Source of the DNA: Isoptericola sp. BMS4
GTDB taxonomy: Bacteria; Actinomycetota; Actinomycetes; Actinomycetales; Cellulomonadaceae
Reading direction: 5' to 3'
Assembly: GCF_011634835.1 (NCBI RefSeq)
Contig: NZ_SIRP01000001.1
Coordinates: 1,026,768 to 1,090,767, forward strand
DNA length: 64,000 nucleotides
The notes under the pieces are model-generated. The model had not been told where the DNA came from. It searched no databases and worked only from the letters and a program-made list of their open reading frames with translations. The translations under genes were made by a program, and so were the position numbers. Below, piece after piece: positions 38,667 through 46,469 of this stretch (positions are counted from its first letter, which is position 1; each line of letters opens with the position of its first letter).

Positions 38667-40160
38667 TCAGCCGGCGTCGTGGGTACCGCGCAGGACGACG
38701 TCCTCCAGCACGGTGCGCTCGCCGACGGTGCGCAGCGCCGCGGAGTCGGCGTCGCGCGTGTTCTCGAGCGTGAGGTCCGCCAGCGTGACGTCGTCGGCGA
38801 AGACGCTCAGGGTCGGGGGCCACGTGTAGGTGACCACCACGTCGCCGGGGTCGCCGGTGGCGCCGCGGATCGTGAGGCCCTCGGCCCCCGGCCACACGGA
38901 CACGACCTCCTTGTAGGTCCCGGGCTCGACGACGATCTCCACGGCGTGGTCGGCGCGGGACGCGGCGCCCACGGCCGCGTGCACGGACAGGTAGTCGCCG
39001 GTGCCGTCCTGGGCCACGGTGACCTGCCGGGCGATCCGCTCCGTGCTCGGGGTCTTCGTCGTCCCGGCGTGGCGGGTGAGCAGGGCGACCACGCCGTCGA
39101 CGTCGTCGGCGGTGTAGTCGTAGAAGTCCGACGCCTCGAAGGTGGGGCCGGTCTCCGCGGGCTCGGCGCCCCAGACGTCGCGGAACACGTTGTCGCGCTG
39201 GTGCACGGTGGGGTTCTCGCCGCTGAGGACGATCGGGTCCTTGGCGTGCTCGTAGACGCTCGACTCGATGAGCAGCTGTGCCCCGCCGCGCGAGCTGGTG
39301 CCGTAGGAGCTCACGCCGGACAGCCAGTTGTTGTACAGGTGCCCGTACGCGACGTTGTCGGTGCTGCTGTTGCGCTGGTGCACGTTGGAGAAGCGGTTGT
39401 GGTGCAGCGTCAGCGTCGTGACGAGGTTGTCCGTCCAGCCGACGCCGAGCGTCTTGTTGTGGTCGTGGAAGTAGTTCCACGACACGGTGAGGGCGGTCGA
39501 GTCCTTGCGCAGGTCGACCATGCCGTCGCCGAGGCGGGCGAACTCGTTGTGGTCGATCCAGACGTGGTCGGACGTGTCGACGCGGATGCCGTCGTTGTCG
39601 TTGTCGTCGAACTTGCCGTCCCAGTCGCCCGCGACGAACGAGTCGCGGAACGTCAGGTTGCGGACGATGACGTTCTCGACCTCGAGGAGCCGCAGGCCGC
39701 CGTCGACGATCTCGCCGCCCGCGGCGCTGCCGGCGATCGTCTTGTCGCTCGCGACGTCGATCATGTCGCCGTCGCCGACCGTGATCTCGCCCTGGACCAG
39801 GATGGTCAGGGGCTCGTCGCGCGCGGCCTGCTCGGCGAGCGCCTCGGCGTCGCGCACGACGACGGTCTCGCCGCCCGCGCCGCCGGTGGTGCCGTGCGGG
39901 TGCTCGGCGGTGGGCACGGAGGCGAAGCCGGTGGCCACGGGGGACCAGACCGGCCCGTCCGCGGAGGACGCCGCCGGCGCACCGATCCTGTGCAGGAGCC
40001 GGACCCCGGCGTCCCGCGGGTCGCCGCCGGGTGCGTCCGGGGCGCCGTGCGCGGCTGGCGCCAGCAGGGCCAGCGCGAGGACGGGCGCGCCGACGGCGGC
40101 GAGCGTACGGCGGCCGCGCCGCGCCCCGCGGTGGCGGGCTGAGTGGGCCAAGAAGGGCAT
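38667..40160 (-). CDS. Secreted pectate lyase (PL1) with truncated CE8 remnant
   Basis: A 498-residue paralogue of the neighbouring PL1-CE8 protein. Signal peptide to about residue 40 (APAAHGAP); PL1 domain complete, with VWIDHN and DNDNDGIRVD. It is followed by the start of a CE8 domain (QVTVAQDGTGDYLSVHAAVGAASRA ... TLSVFADDVTLADLTLENTRDADSAALRTVGER) that stops at VLRGTHDAG, precisely where the partner has its catalytic NQDTY. The QDT, DFVYG and GRPW motifs are therefore all missing, so it can only be a lyase; the remnant may serve as a packing or binding module. ATG at 40160 with GAGAGG upstream. A strong promoter and LacI-type operator lie at 40363-40318. Confidence 0.9.
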   Translation of the reverse strand: MPFLAHSARHRGARRGRRTLAAVGAPVLALALLAPAAHGAPDAPGGDPRDAGVRLLHRIGAPAASSADGPVWSPVATGFASVPTAEHPHGTTGGAGGETVVVRDAEALAEQAARDEPLTILVQGEITVGDGDMIDVASDKTIAGSAAGGEIVDGGLRLLEVENVIVRNLTFRDSFVAGDWDGKFDDNDNDGIRVDTSDHVWIDHNEFARLGDGMVDLRKDSTALTVSWNYFHDHNKTLGVGWTDNLVTTLTLHHNRFSNVHQRNSSTDNVAYGHLYNNWLSGVSSYGTSSRGGAQLLIESSVYEHAKDPIVLSGENPTVHQRDNVFRDVWGAEPAETGPTFEASDFYDYTADDVDGVVALLTRHAGTTKTPSTERIARQVTVAQDGTGDYLSVHAAVGAASRADHAVEIVVEPGTYKEVVSVWPGAEGLTIRGATGDPGDVVVTYTWPPTLSVFADDVTLADLTLENTRDADSAALRTVGERTVLEDVVLRGTHDAG

Positions 40161-40317
40161 CGTCGCACCTCTCGTGAGACTCGGGCCGAAGCCCTCGAGC
40201 CGGACGTGACCGGGGCGCGTGCGGTCGGGACTCCGCGCGTCGTCGTGCGGTCGGTGCCTCGACGTCGACGTCGAGGCGGTGTCCGGGCCCGTCGCGATCT
40301 GCGACCGGCTCGCCTCT

Positions 40318-40363
40318 GAGAAACCGGTTTCTCGATCGTAGCCGGGCAACCGCTTCCCGTCAA
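40318..40363 (-). promoter_or_regulatory. Pectinase promoter with 16-bp operator
   Basis: On the minus strand TTGACG (40363-40358) and TACGAT (40340-40335) are spaced exactly 17 bases. Directly downstream is the perfect palindrome GAGAAACCGGTTTCTC (40333-40318), and a related half-site AAGCGGTT lies between the boxes. A near copy, GAGAAACCGGTTCCC, precedes the GH43-regulator operon at 44082, so the LacI-PmoA regulator encoded there is the best candidate to bind both. Confidence 0.75.
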
Positions 40364-40396
40364 TCGTTCAGCCGATCGCATCAATCCCTGGGTGCA

Positions 40397-40484
40397 GGTC
40401 GTGCGCCGCGCACGACCGGCCGATGGTTCTGGAAAGGTGCGGAATGAGCGCCATTCCGCAAATTTCCAGAACCATCGGCCGGTC
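40397..40484. terminator. Large nested hairpin between the pectinase and GH43-regulator operons
   Basis: A 22-bp perfect stem (40414-40435 with 40463-40484) encloses a 9-bp stem (TGCGGAATG with CATTCCGCA, 40438-40446/40452-40460). A second 9-bp hairpin, GGTCGTGCG-CCG-CGCACGACC (40397-40417), shares bases with the first, so the two are mutually exclusive. It lies just beyond the stop of the minus-strand regulator gene (40502) and probably terminates that operon. The rest of the 341-base gap holds only the promoter above. Confidence 0.6.
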
Positions 40485-40501
40485 CCGGGGGTGGAAGGAG
40501 G

Positions 40502-42472
40502 TCAGGCGTGGGTCGCGGCGCCGAGGCGCCCGACGGCGAGGTCGGCGACGGCGGCCGCGTCGGCCTCGTCGAGCCGCCGGTCCACGACCGCGGCGGCGAC
40601 CCCGACGTCCAGCGTGGACCCGGCGGGCACGCGCCGGACCCTCTCCCAGGCCAGGGCCGGGCCCAGGCCCACGTAGTCGGCCACGCGCACGAACCACGGG
40701 TCGGGCTCCGGCGTCGTCTGGACCAGCACCAGGGTGGTCCAGGCGTCCCCGGCGCGCCGCGTCACCGCCACCCAGGGGGCCGCCAGCCCGTGCACCGCGG
40801 CCTCGTCGGGCGCCCCGGGGCCGAAGGAGTGCGCCTCGTCGCCGGACGGCAGCCGCCAGAAGTAGCCCCCGTAGCCGGCCAGCGGGCGCCCGTTGGTGGC
40901 CGGGCTGCCGATCGTCAGGTCCCCCGTGCCCGCGCGCAGGGCGCTGTGCCAGTCGAGGGCCCACGCGTCGACCTCCGGCAGCAGCACCGCCGTGAGCCGG
41001 CGCTCCTCGGTGAGCTGCTCGTGCCCGTCCTGGTCGACCCAGCGCACCGCCGCGACGAGGGTGCGGTCGTCGTCCGCCGTGCGGGTTCCCGTGACCTCCT
41101 GCCTCCCGTGGTTGGCCAGGAGCGTCGACCCCTGCCCGCGCACGTAGGTGCGCCCGCCCCAGTAGCTGGTCCCGTCGACGTCCGCGACCGCCATCGACAC
41201 CCCGTAGTGGTGCCGGTGGTCGACCGGGCTCGTGTCGGTCATCGCGACGCCGCTCCACGAGTGCACGGGGTGCAGCGACGGGCGGGGGCTGTGCACCCCC
41301 GGCATCCCGGTGCCTCGCGACAGCCGGGCCAGCGGACGGTCGTCGCCGAGCCCGAGCATCCAGCCGTCCTGCGCGTCGCGCCACGTGGCGTGGAGGTCTT
41401 CCTGCAGCACCTGCGTCCTTCCCGCGAGGCCGGAGGAGGTGACGGCCAGGCGCCGTGCCGGCGGCACGGGGCCGGTGCTGTCGCGCACCACGAGACCGGG
41501 CGTGACGACGTCCGGCTCGGGGTCGGCGCGCCCCGGCGCGCCGGTGACGCGGCGGTGCAGCAGCTCCCACGCCCGCCGTCCGAGGTCCGACTGCGGCACG
41601 GCCGCCGTGGTGAGCGACGGCGTGGCGTACCGGGACAGCTCGATGTCGTCGAAGCCGCCGATCGAGAGGTCGCCCGGCACCGCGACGCCCACCTCGTTCA
41701 GGCGCGCCAGCAGGCCGAAGGCGACCAGGTCGTTGAACGCGACGACGCCGGTCGCACCCGTGGCGAGGACGGCCTCGGCGGACCGGTACCCGGCGTCGAC
41801 GGACGACCCGCACGGCACCGTCGTGATCCGCAGGCCCGGGTGCCGCTGCCGGGCGTCGTCCAGCGCCCGCGCGCGGGCCGCGTTCGACACGCTGGACCGC
41901 GGCCCGGCGGCGTAGACGAGCTCCCGGTGGCCGAGCGCGACCAGGTGGTCAACCATGCCGCGCACCCCGTTCGCGTAGTCGACGACGACGGTCGGGGTGG
42001 GCGTGCCCGAGAGCTGCCGGTTGACGAGGACGACCGGCTCGACGCGGGGGAGCAGCTCGCGCAGGGTGTGCTCCGCGGTGCGCGGCGCCGCCAGGATCAG
42101 CGCGTCGCAGCGCTGCCGTGCCTCGAGGGCCACCTCGGCCTCGTCCGTGGCGTTCTCGGCCGTCTCTGCCACGAGCACGCGGTAGTCGTGCGGCGCCGCG
42201 GCGGCCGTCGCCCCCCGCAGGATCTGCTGGAACATCGGGTTGCCGAGGTCGGGGACCACCAGCGCCACCGTGTTGGTGCGGCCCAGGGACAGGCTGCGGG
42301 CGACGCGGCTGGGCCGGTACTCCAGCGCGTCCGCGGTCGCACGGACCCGCTCGGCGATGTCGGTGGCCACCGTCGGGTGGCCGTTCATCACGCGCGAGAC
42401 CGTCGCGCGCGAGACTCCCGCGGCCTTCGCCACCTGGTCGATGGTGGTGGTCCCGTTCGCCGGGGACGCCAT
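40502..42472 (-). CDS. LacI-type regulator fused to a PmoA/DUF6807 domain
   Basis: A 656-residue two-part protein. Residues 1-345 are a complete LacI repressor: HTH TTTIDQVAKAAGVSRATVSRVMNG, hinge YRPSRVARSLS, sensor domain (TVALVVPDLGNPMFQQILRGA ... TTAAVPQSDLGRRAWELLHRR). After a short linker, about 370-656 form a PmoA-like/DUF6807 domain: RPSLHPVHSWSGVAMTDTSPVDHRHHYGVSMAVADVDGTSYWGG, then a beta-rich body. Despite its family name, this domain has no proven link to methane oxidation; in actinobacteria it occurs in sugar-catabolic loci. The ATG at 42472 overlaps the GH43 stop (TGATG), so enzyme and regulator are coupled. Operators of the GAGAAACCGGTTTCTC type precede this operon and the pectinases. 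Confidence 0.85.
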   Translation of the reverse strand: MASPANGTTTIDQVAKAAGVSRATVSRVMNGHPTVATDIAERVRATADALEYRPSRVARSLSLGRTNTVALVVPDLGNPMFQQILRGATAAAAPHDYRVLVAETAENATDEAEVALEARQRCDALILAAPRTAEHTLRELLPRVEPVVLVNRQLSGTPTPTVVVDYANGVRGMVDHLVALGHRELVYAAGPRSSVSNAARARALDDARQRHPGLRITTVPCGSSVDAGYRSAEAVLATGATGVVAFNDLVAFGLLARLNEVGVAVPGDLSIGGFDDIELSRYATPSLTTAAVPQSDLGRRAWELLHRRVTGAPGRADPEPDVVTPGLVVRDSTGPVPPARRLAVTSSGLAGRTQVLQEDLHATWRDAQDGWMLGLGDDRPLARLSRGTGMPGVHSPRPSLHPVHSWSGVAMTDTSPVDHRHHYGVSMAVADVDGTSYWGGRTYVRGQGSTLLANHGRQEVTGTRTADDDRTLVAAVRWVDQDGHEQLTEERRLTAVLLPEVDAWALDWHSALRAGTGDLTIGSPATNGRPLAGYGGYFWRLPSGDEAHSFGPGAPDEAAVHGLAAPWVAVTRRAGDAWTTLVLVQTTPEPDPWFVRVADYVGLGPALAWERVRRVPAGSTLDVGVAAAVVDRRLDEADAAAVADLAVGRLGAATHA

Positions 42473-44037
42473 CAGGCGTCCTTGCCGGCGACGGTGACGC
42501 GGACGGGACCGAACGTCCCGGCGTCGTCCGCCGTCGTGGCGGCGCCCAGCGGGGCGCTCGCGAACAGGCCGACCTCCGCGCCGATCCAGTGGCCGACCGT
42601 GGCGGGCACCGCGGCGAGGTCCTGCCAGGGCTCGTCGCCGTGGGCCCGCCAGGACCACGTGACCTCGCCGTCCGCGTCGACGGCGGCCCGCAGGTCGACG
42701 TCGGGCCCCGGCGCGGGTGCCTGGGCGACGGACTCCTCCACGGCCGCGCCGCCGCCCGGGGCGCTGCGGCGGCAGACGACGTCCACGCCGGCGGGCGTCC
42801 GCTCCAGGCCGAGCCAGGAGTACTCGCGGCCGAGGACGACCAGGCCGGTCCGCGTCCCCGGCGCCGTGCCGGACAGGGTCGCGCGGGTCGTCCAGGTGCT
42901 GGGCTGCCCGGGCAGCTGCTGGCCCAGGACGGCGCCCTGCGCGCGCAGGTCGCCGCGCGCCGTGGCCTGGGCGCGCAGCCGCAGGGTGCCGTCGCCCGGC
43001 GCGTCGTACCAGCCGGGCTCGGGGTTGGCCTGCCAGTGCCACCGGGGCGCCAGGCCGGGGGTGTCGAAGGCGTCGCCGCGTGCCGGCTCGCCGGGCTCGG
43101 CGCCGGGGACGGGCACGGGGTGCCGCAGGACGGGGGTGCCGCGCCCGACGGCGTCCGCTGTGCTGTCCCGGACGGCGTCGCCGGCCGGCAGCGGGTCGCC
43201 GAGGCGCGGCCAGCCGTCGTCGTCCCAGCGCATCGGCTGCAGGTGCACGACGCGGCCGAAGACGCCGCGGTCCTGGAAGTGCAGGAACCAGTCGCCGCCG
43301 TCCGGGGCGTCGACCCAGGCGCCCTGGTGGGGCCCGTTGACGGGCGAGCCGCCCTGCTCGAGCACGACCCGGTGCTCGTAGGGCCCCCACACCGAGCGGG
43401 ACCGGAAGGCCGTCTGCCAGCCGGTGGCGACGCCGCCCGCCGGGGCGAAGATCCAGTACCAGCCGTCGCGCTGGTACAGCTTGGGTCCCTCGAGCGTGCG
43501 AAAGCCGGGCAGCTCGTCGCCGTCGATCACCGTGCGCGCCTGGCCGACGACCTCGCGCAGCCCCGGGTCGACCTCCACCAAGGTCAGCCGGTTCTTGATC
43601 CCCGCGCGCGACCTCGCCCAGCCGTGCACGAGGTAGGTGCGGCCGTCGTCGTCCCACAGCGGGCACGGGTCGATGAGGCCGCGGCCGGCGATCAGGCACC
43701 ACGGCTCGGACCACGGCCCCCGGGGGTCGGTGGCGGTGAGCACGAAGATGCCGTGGTCGGGGTCGGGGTAGACGATCCAGAAACGGTCGTCGTGGTGGCG
43801 CAGGCTCGGTGCCCAGACGCCCGAGCCGTGCCGCGGCAGCGCGTAGTGCCCGGCCTGGGGGAGCGCCGGCAGCGCGTTCGCCACGTGCTCCCAGGCCACG
43901 AGGTCGCGCGAGTGCAGGACCGGCAGGCCGGGCGCGCGGTTGAAGCTCGACGCGATCATCCAGTAGTCGTCGCCGACCCGGACCGCGTCCGGGTCGGGCC
44001 AGTCCGCATCGAGGACCGGGTTGGAGTAGTGGGCCAT
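42472..44037 (-). CDS. GH43 family glycosidase (beta-xylosidase / arabinofuranosidase type)
   Basis: A 521-residue enzyme without signal peptide. The N-terminal five-bladed beta-propeller (about 1-310) has the GH43 sites: general-base Asp in LDADWPDPDAVRVGDDYW, the pKa-modulating Asp in GLIDPCPLWDDDG and the acid Glu in FRTLEGPKLYQRDGWY. The C-terminal part (from about 340, PGLAPRWHWQANPEPGWY) is the concanavalin-like sandwich found in two-domain GH43 xylosidases. It would release arabinose or xylose from imported oligosaccharides, for example arabinan side chains of pectin. ATG at 44037 with GGAAGG upstream. First gene of an operon with the LacI-PmoA regulator; operator-like sequences lie at 44082-44125. 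Confidence 0.88.
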   Translation of the reverse strand: MAHYSNPVLDADWPDPDAVRVGDDYWMIASSFNRAPGLPVLHSRDLVAWEHVANALPALPQAGHYALPRHGSGVWAPSLRHHDDRFWIVYPDPDHGIFVLTATDPRGPWSEPWCLIAGRGLIDPCPLWDDDGRTYLVHGWARSRAGIKNRLTLVEVDPGLREVVGQARTVIDGDELPGFRTLEGPKLYQRDGWYWIFAPAGGVATGWQTAFRSRSVWGPYEHRVVLEQGGSPVNGPHQGAWVDAPDGGDWFLHFQDRGVFGRVVHLQPMRWDDDGWPRLGDPLPAGDAVRDSTADAVGRGTPVLRHPVPVPGAEPGEPARGDAFDTPGLAPRWHWQANPEPGWYDAPGDGTLRLRAQATARGDLRAQGAVLGQQLPGQPSTWTTRATLSGTAPGTRTGLVVLGREYSWLGLERTPAGVDVVCRRSAPGGGAAVEESVAQAPAPGPDVDLRAAVDADGEVTWSWRAHGDEPWQDLAAVPATVGHWIGAEVGLFASAPLGAATTADDAGTFGPVRVTVAGKDA

Positions 44038-44081
44038 GTCCGCCTTCCGTCGCGTCGCCGGGACAGCTGCGAGAAATAGGT

Positions 44082-44125
44082 GAGAAACCGGTTCCCGCGA
44101 TCGTGTACAGCCTAGCAAGCGGTTT
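44082..44125 (-). promoter_or_regulatory. Operators upstream of the GH43-regulator operon
   Basis: GAGAAACCGGTTCCC (44082-44096) matches the 16-bp operator before the pectinases except at its right edge. CAAGCGGTTT (44116-44125) is a second, weaker site and also recurs at the pectinase promoter (AAGCGGTT). Both lie within 90 bases upstream of the ATG at 44037. The exact -10 and -35 are unclear. Confidence 0.55.
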
Positions 44126-44197
44126 CCGGTCGGGGAATCCGTCGCGGGACGGCACGCCCTCGCCGGAACCGGGAGGCCCGCGGCGCGGGCGCACGAC

Positions 44198-44232
44198 GAC
44201 GCCCCGCCGCCTCGATGAGGCGACGGGGCGTC
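44198..44232. terminator. Terminator hairpin after the TIM-barrel gene
   Basis: A 16-bp stem with one mismatch (44198-44213 with 44217-44232, closing with GACGCCCC/GGGGCGTC) around a three-base loop. It lies 84 bases beyond the minus-strand stop at 44317 and upstream of the next operon, so it probably ends the three-gene module. Confidence 0.65.
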
Positions 44233-44316
44233 GGACGGCAGGCGGCGTCGGCGACCGGCCCGCACCGGGGTGTCAGGAGTCCCGGTGTCCTGCTGCGCCG
44301 TGGTGCCGGCGCGGCG

Positions 44317-45198
44317 TCACAGGTGCGGCAGCACGTGCCGCGCGTAGCGTTCGCCCACGGTGCGGGCGGTCTCGCGCGGGTCGGCCGCCCAGATCTCGGA
44401 GTTGAAGATCTCCGTCTCGACGTCGCCGTCGTAGCCGGCCTCGGCCACCCAGCGGGTGACGGTGGGGAAGTCGACGTAGCCGTCGCCCACGTGCCCGCGC
44501 GAGTTGAGCGGGTCCGCCGCGAGCGGCAGGTTCCAGTCGCACACCTGGTAGCTCGCGATGCGGCTCTCCCGCCCGGCCCGCGCGATCTCGTCCCGCAGCC
44601 GGGGGTCCCACCACACGTGGTAGGTGTCGACGACGACGCCGACGACCTCCGGGGCGAACGGCGCGGCCAGGTCGAGGGCCTGCCCGAGGGTGGAGATCAC
44701 CGCGCGGTCGGCGGCGAACATCGGGTGCAGGGGCTCCAGGACGATCCGCACGCCGTGCTCGGACGCGAAGGGGGCCAGGTCGGCGAGGCGGTCGGCCACG
44801 CGGGAGCGCGCCGCGACCAGGTCGCGGTCGCCCGGCCCGGCGTCGGGCCGCGGCCCCTGCCCGGGCTCGCTCAGCGCCGGCAGCCCGCCGACGACGAACA
44901 CGAGCTCGCGCGTGCCGACGCCCGCGGCCTCCTCGATCGCCCGCCTGTTGTCGTCCAGCGCCGTGGCGATCCCCGCGTCGTCCGCCGTGGTGAGGAACCC
45001 GCCGCGGCACAGCGACGAGACGCGCAGCCCGGCGTCCGACACGATCCGGGCGGCCTTCTCGGCGCCGTGCTCAGCCACCTGGTGGCGCCACAGCCCGACC
45101 GCTCCCATGCCCGCGCCCGCGGCGGCGTCGACGGCCTCCGTGAGCGTCGCGTGCTTGACCGTCGCGGTGTTGAGGGAGCAGCGGCTCAGGTCGCTCAT
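44317..45198 (-). CDS. Sugar phosphate isomerase/epimerase (AP-endonuclease-2-like TIM barrel)
   Basis: A 293-residue xylose-isomerase-like TIM-barrel protein. Metal-ligand positions are visible in IVLEPLHPMFAADRA (Glu), VVDTYHVWWDP (Asp, His), ASYQVCDWNLP and GDVETEIFNSEIW (Glu). Members act as epimerases, isomerases or dehydratases on sugars, inosose and keto-acids. The ATG at 45198 overlaps the stop of the DUF993 gene (ATGA). Together with the upstream Gfo/Idh dehydrogenase it forms a coupled three-gene module: dehydrogenase, aldolase-like protein, isomerase. I infer a linear pathway for an unidentified sugar derivative. Confidence 0.8.
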   Translation of the reverse strand: MSDLSRCSLNTATVKHATLTEAVDAAAGAGMGAVGLWRHQVAEHGAEKAARIVSDAGLRVSSLCRGGFLTTADDAGIATALDDNRRAIEEAAGVGTRELVFVVGGLPALSEPGQGPRPDAGPGDRDLVAARSRVADRLADLAPFASEHGVRIVLEPLHPMFAADRAVISTLGQALDLAAPFAPEVVGVVVDTYHVWWDPRLRDEIARAGRESRIASYQVCDWNLPLAADPLNSRGHVGDGYVDFPTVTRWVAEAGYDGDVETEIFNSEIWAADPRETARTVGERYARHVLPHL

Positions 45199-46469
45199 GA
45201 GTCCACCCCGTTCGTCGTGAGGAACGCCCCGAGGCGGCGGGCGGCGAGGCCCGGATCGAGCAGCATGCCGCAGCCGTCGGCGAGGCGCGCGAGCTCCACC
45301 AGGTGGGCCGCGGAGCGGCCGGAGTGCAGGCCGCCCACGAGCTGGAAGCCGGGCTGGAACCCGTTCAGCCAGGACAGGAACGCCACGCCCGTCTTGTAGT
45401 AGTAGGTCGGCGCGGCGAAGATGTGCCGGCCCAGCCTCTCGGTCGAGGCGAGGATCGCGTGCCCCCGCGCGGCATCGCCGGCGTCGAACGCCTGCAGGGC
45501 GGTGGAGGCCGCCGGGTAGATCGCCGCGAAGATGCCGAGCAGGGCGTCGGAGTGCCCCTGCTCGTCGCCCGCGATCAGCTCCGGGTAGTTGAAGTCGTCG
45601 CCGGTGTACAGGCGTACCGGGGAGCCGTCGAGCGCCGCGAGCGCGCGGCGCAGGCCGATCTCGTGCCCGGCGTCGAGCAGCGAGACCTTCACCCCGTCGA
45701 CCCTGTCCTGGTGGGCCTTGATGAGGTCGAGGAAGGTGGCGGTGGCGCTCTCGACGTCGTCCGACCCCCAGTAGCCTGCCAGGGCGGGGTCGAACATCGT
45801 CCCGAGCCAGTGCAGGACCACGGGCTTCTCGGCCTCGGTGAGGACGGCGTCGTAGACGCGGGCGTAGTCCTCGGGGGAGCGCGCGACCTTCGCCAGCGCG
45901 CGGGAGGCCATGACGATGACCTGGGCGCCCGCGTCCTGGACGACGTGCACCTGCTCCCGGTACGCCTCGATCACGGCGGCCAGGCCGGCCTCGCCCGGCT
46001 CGACGGACGCCGGGTCGAGCTGGTCGGTGCCCGCGCCGCACGCGATGCGGGCGCCGACGGACGCGGCCTCGGCCGACGAGCGGCGCACCAGCTCCTGCGT
46101 GGCCGCCCAGTCCAGGCCCATGCCCCGCTGGGCGGTGTCCATGGCGTCGGCGACGCCGAGGCCGAAGCGCCAGATCTGGTGCCGGTAGGCGAGCGTGGCG
46201 TCCCAGTCGACGACGGCGGGCGCGCCCGGCACGTTCTCGGCGCCGATGCGCGGCACCACGTGCGCGGCGGCGAACGCCACGCGGGAGCCGATCGGCTCGG
46301 CGGGGGCCGTCCACGGCCCGGGGGCGTTGAGCTCGCGCACCTCGGTGCCGACGGCGCGGCCGGCGTCGTCGAAGCGCGGCAGGCGGACGGTGACGCCGCT
46401 GCCGGTGAGCTCGGGCGCGTGCGCGATGCTGGTCCGGGGGCCGGTCCGGGTGCTGGTCGTGGCGGTCAC
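45195..46469 (-). CDS. DUF993 family protein (dihydrodipicolinate-synthase-like aldolase fold)
   Basis: A 424-residue member of DUF993, related to class I lyases of the DHDPS/aldolase superfamily. It includes VVDWDATLAYRHQIWRFGLGVADAMDTAQRGMGLDW, a barrel segment VVLHWLGTMFDPALAGYWGS, and VDGVKVSLLD, whose lysine is a good Schiff-base candidate; GDDFNYPELI follows. The GTG at 46469 overlaps the preceding stop (GTGA). The reaction is unknown. Position between a dehydrogenase and a TIM-barrel isomerase suggests it cleaves or condenses a keto-sugar (acid). The rigid gene order and overlaps imply the three proteins work together. Confidence 0.82.
   Translation of the reverse strand: MTATTSTRTGPRTSIAHAPELTGSGVTVRLPRFDDAGRAVGTEVRELNAPGPWTAPAEPIGSRVAFAAAHVVPRIGAENVPGAPAVVDWDATLAYRHQIWRFGLGVADAMDTAQRGMGLDWAATQELVRRSSAEAASVGARIACGAGTDQLDPASVEPGEAGLAAVIEAYREQVHVVQDAGAQVIVMASRALAKVARSPEDYARVYDAVLTEAEKPVVLHWLGTMFDPALAGYWGSDDVESATATFLDLIKAHQDRVDGVKVSLLDAGHEIGLRRALAALDGSPVRLYTGDDFNYPELIAGDEQGHSDALLGIFAAIYPAASTALQAFDAGDAARGHAILASTERLGRHIFAAPTYYYKTGVAFLSWLNGFQPGFQLVGGLHSGRSAAHLVELARLADGCGMLLDPGLAARRLGAFLTTNGVDS

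Noticed and set aside
38667-40160. Treating the shorter pectate lyase as a pseudogene
   Set aside because: Its signal peptide and PL1 domain are complete and a strong promoter precedes it; only the CE8 half is lost, so it should be a working lyase.
40502-41440. Methane monooxygenase subunit, from the PmoA family name
   Set aside because: The PmoA-like/DUF6807 family name is misleading; there are no membrane helices or copper-site pattern and the context is sugar catabolism.
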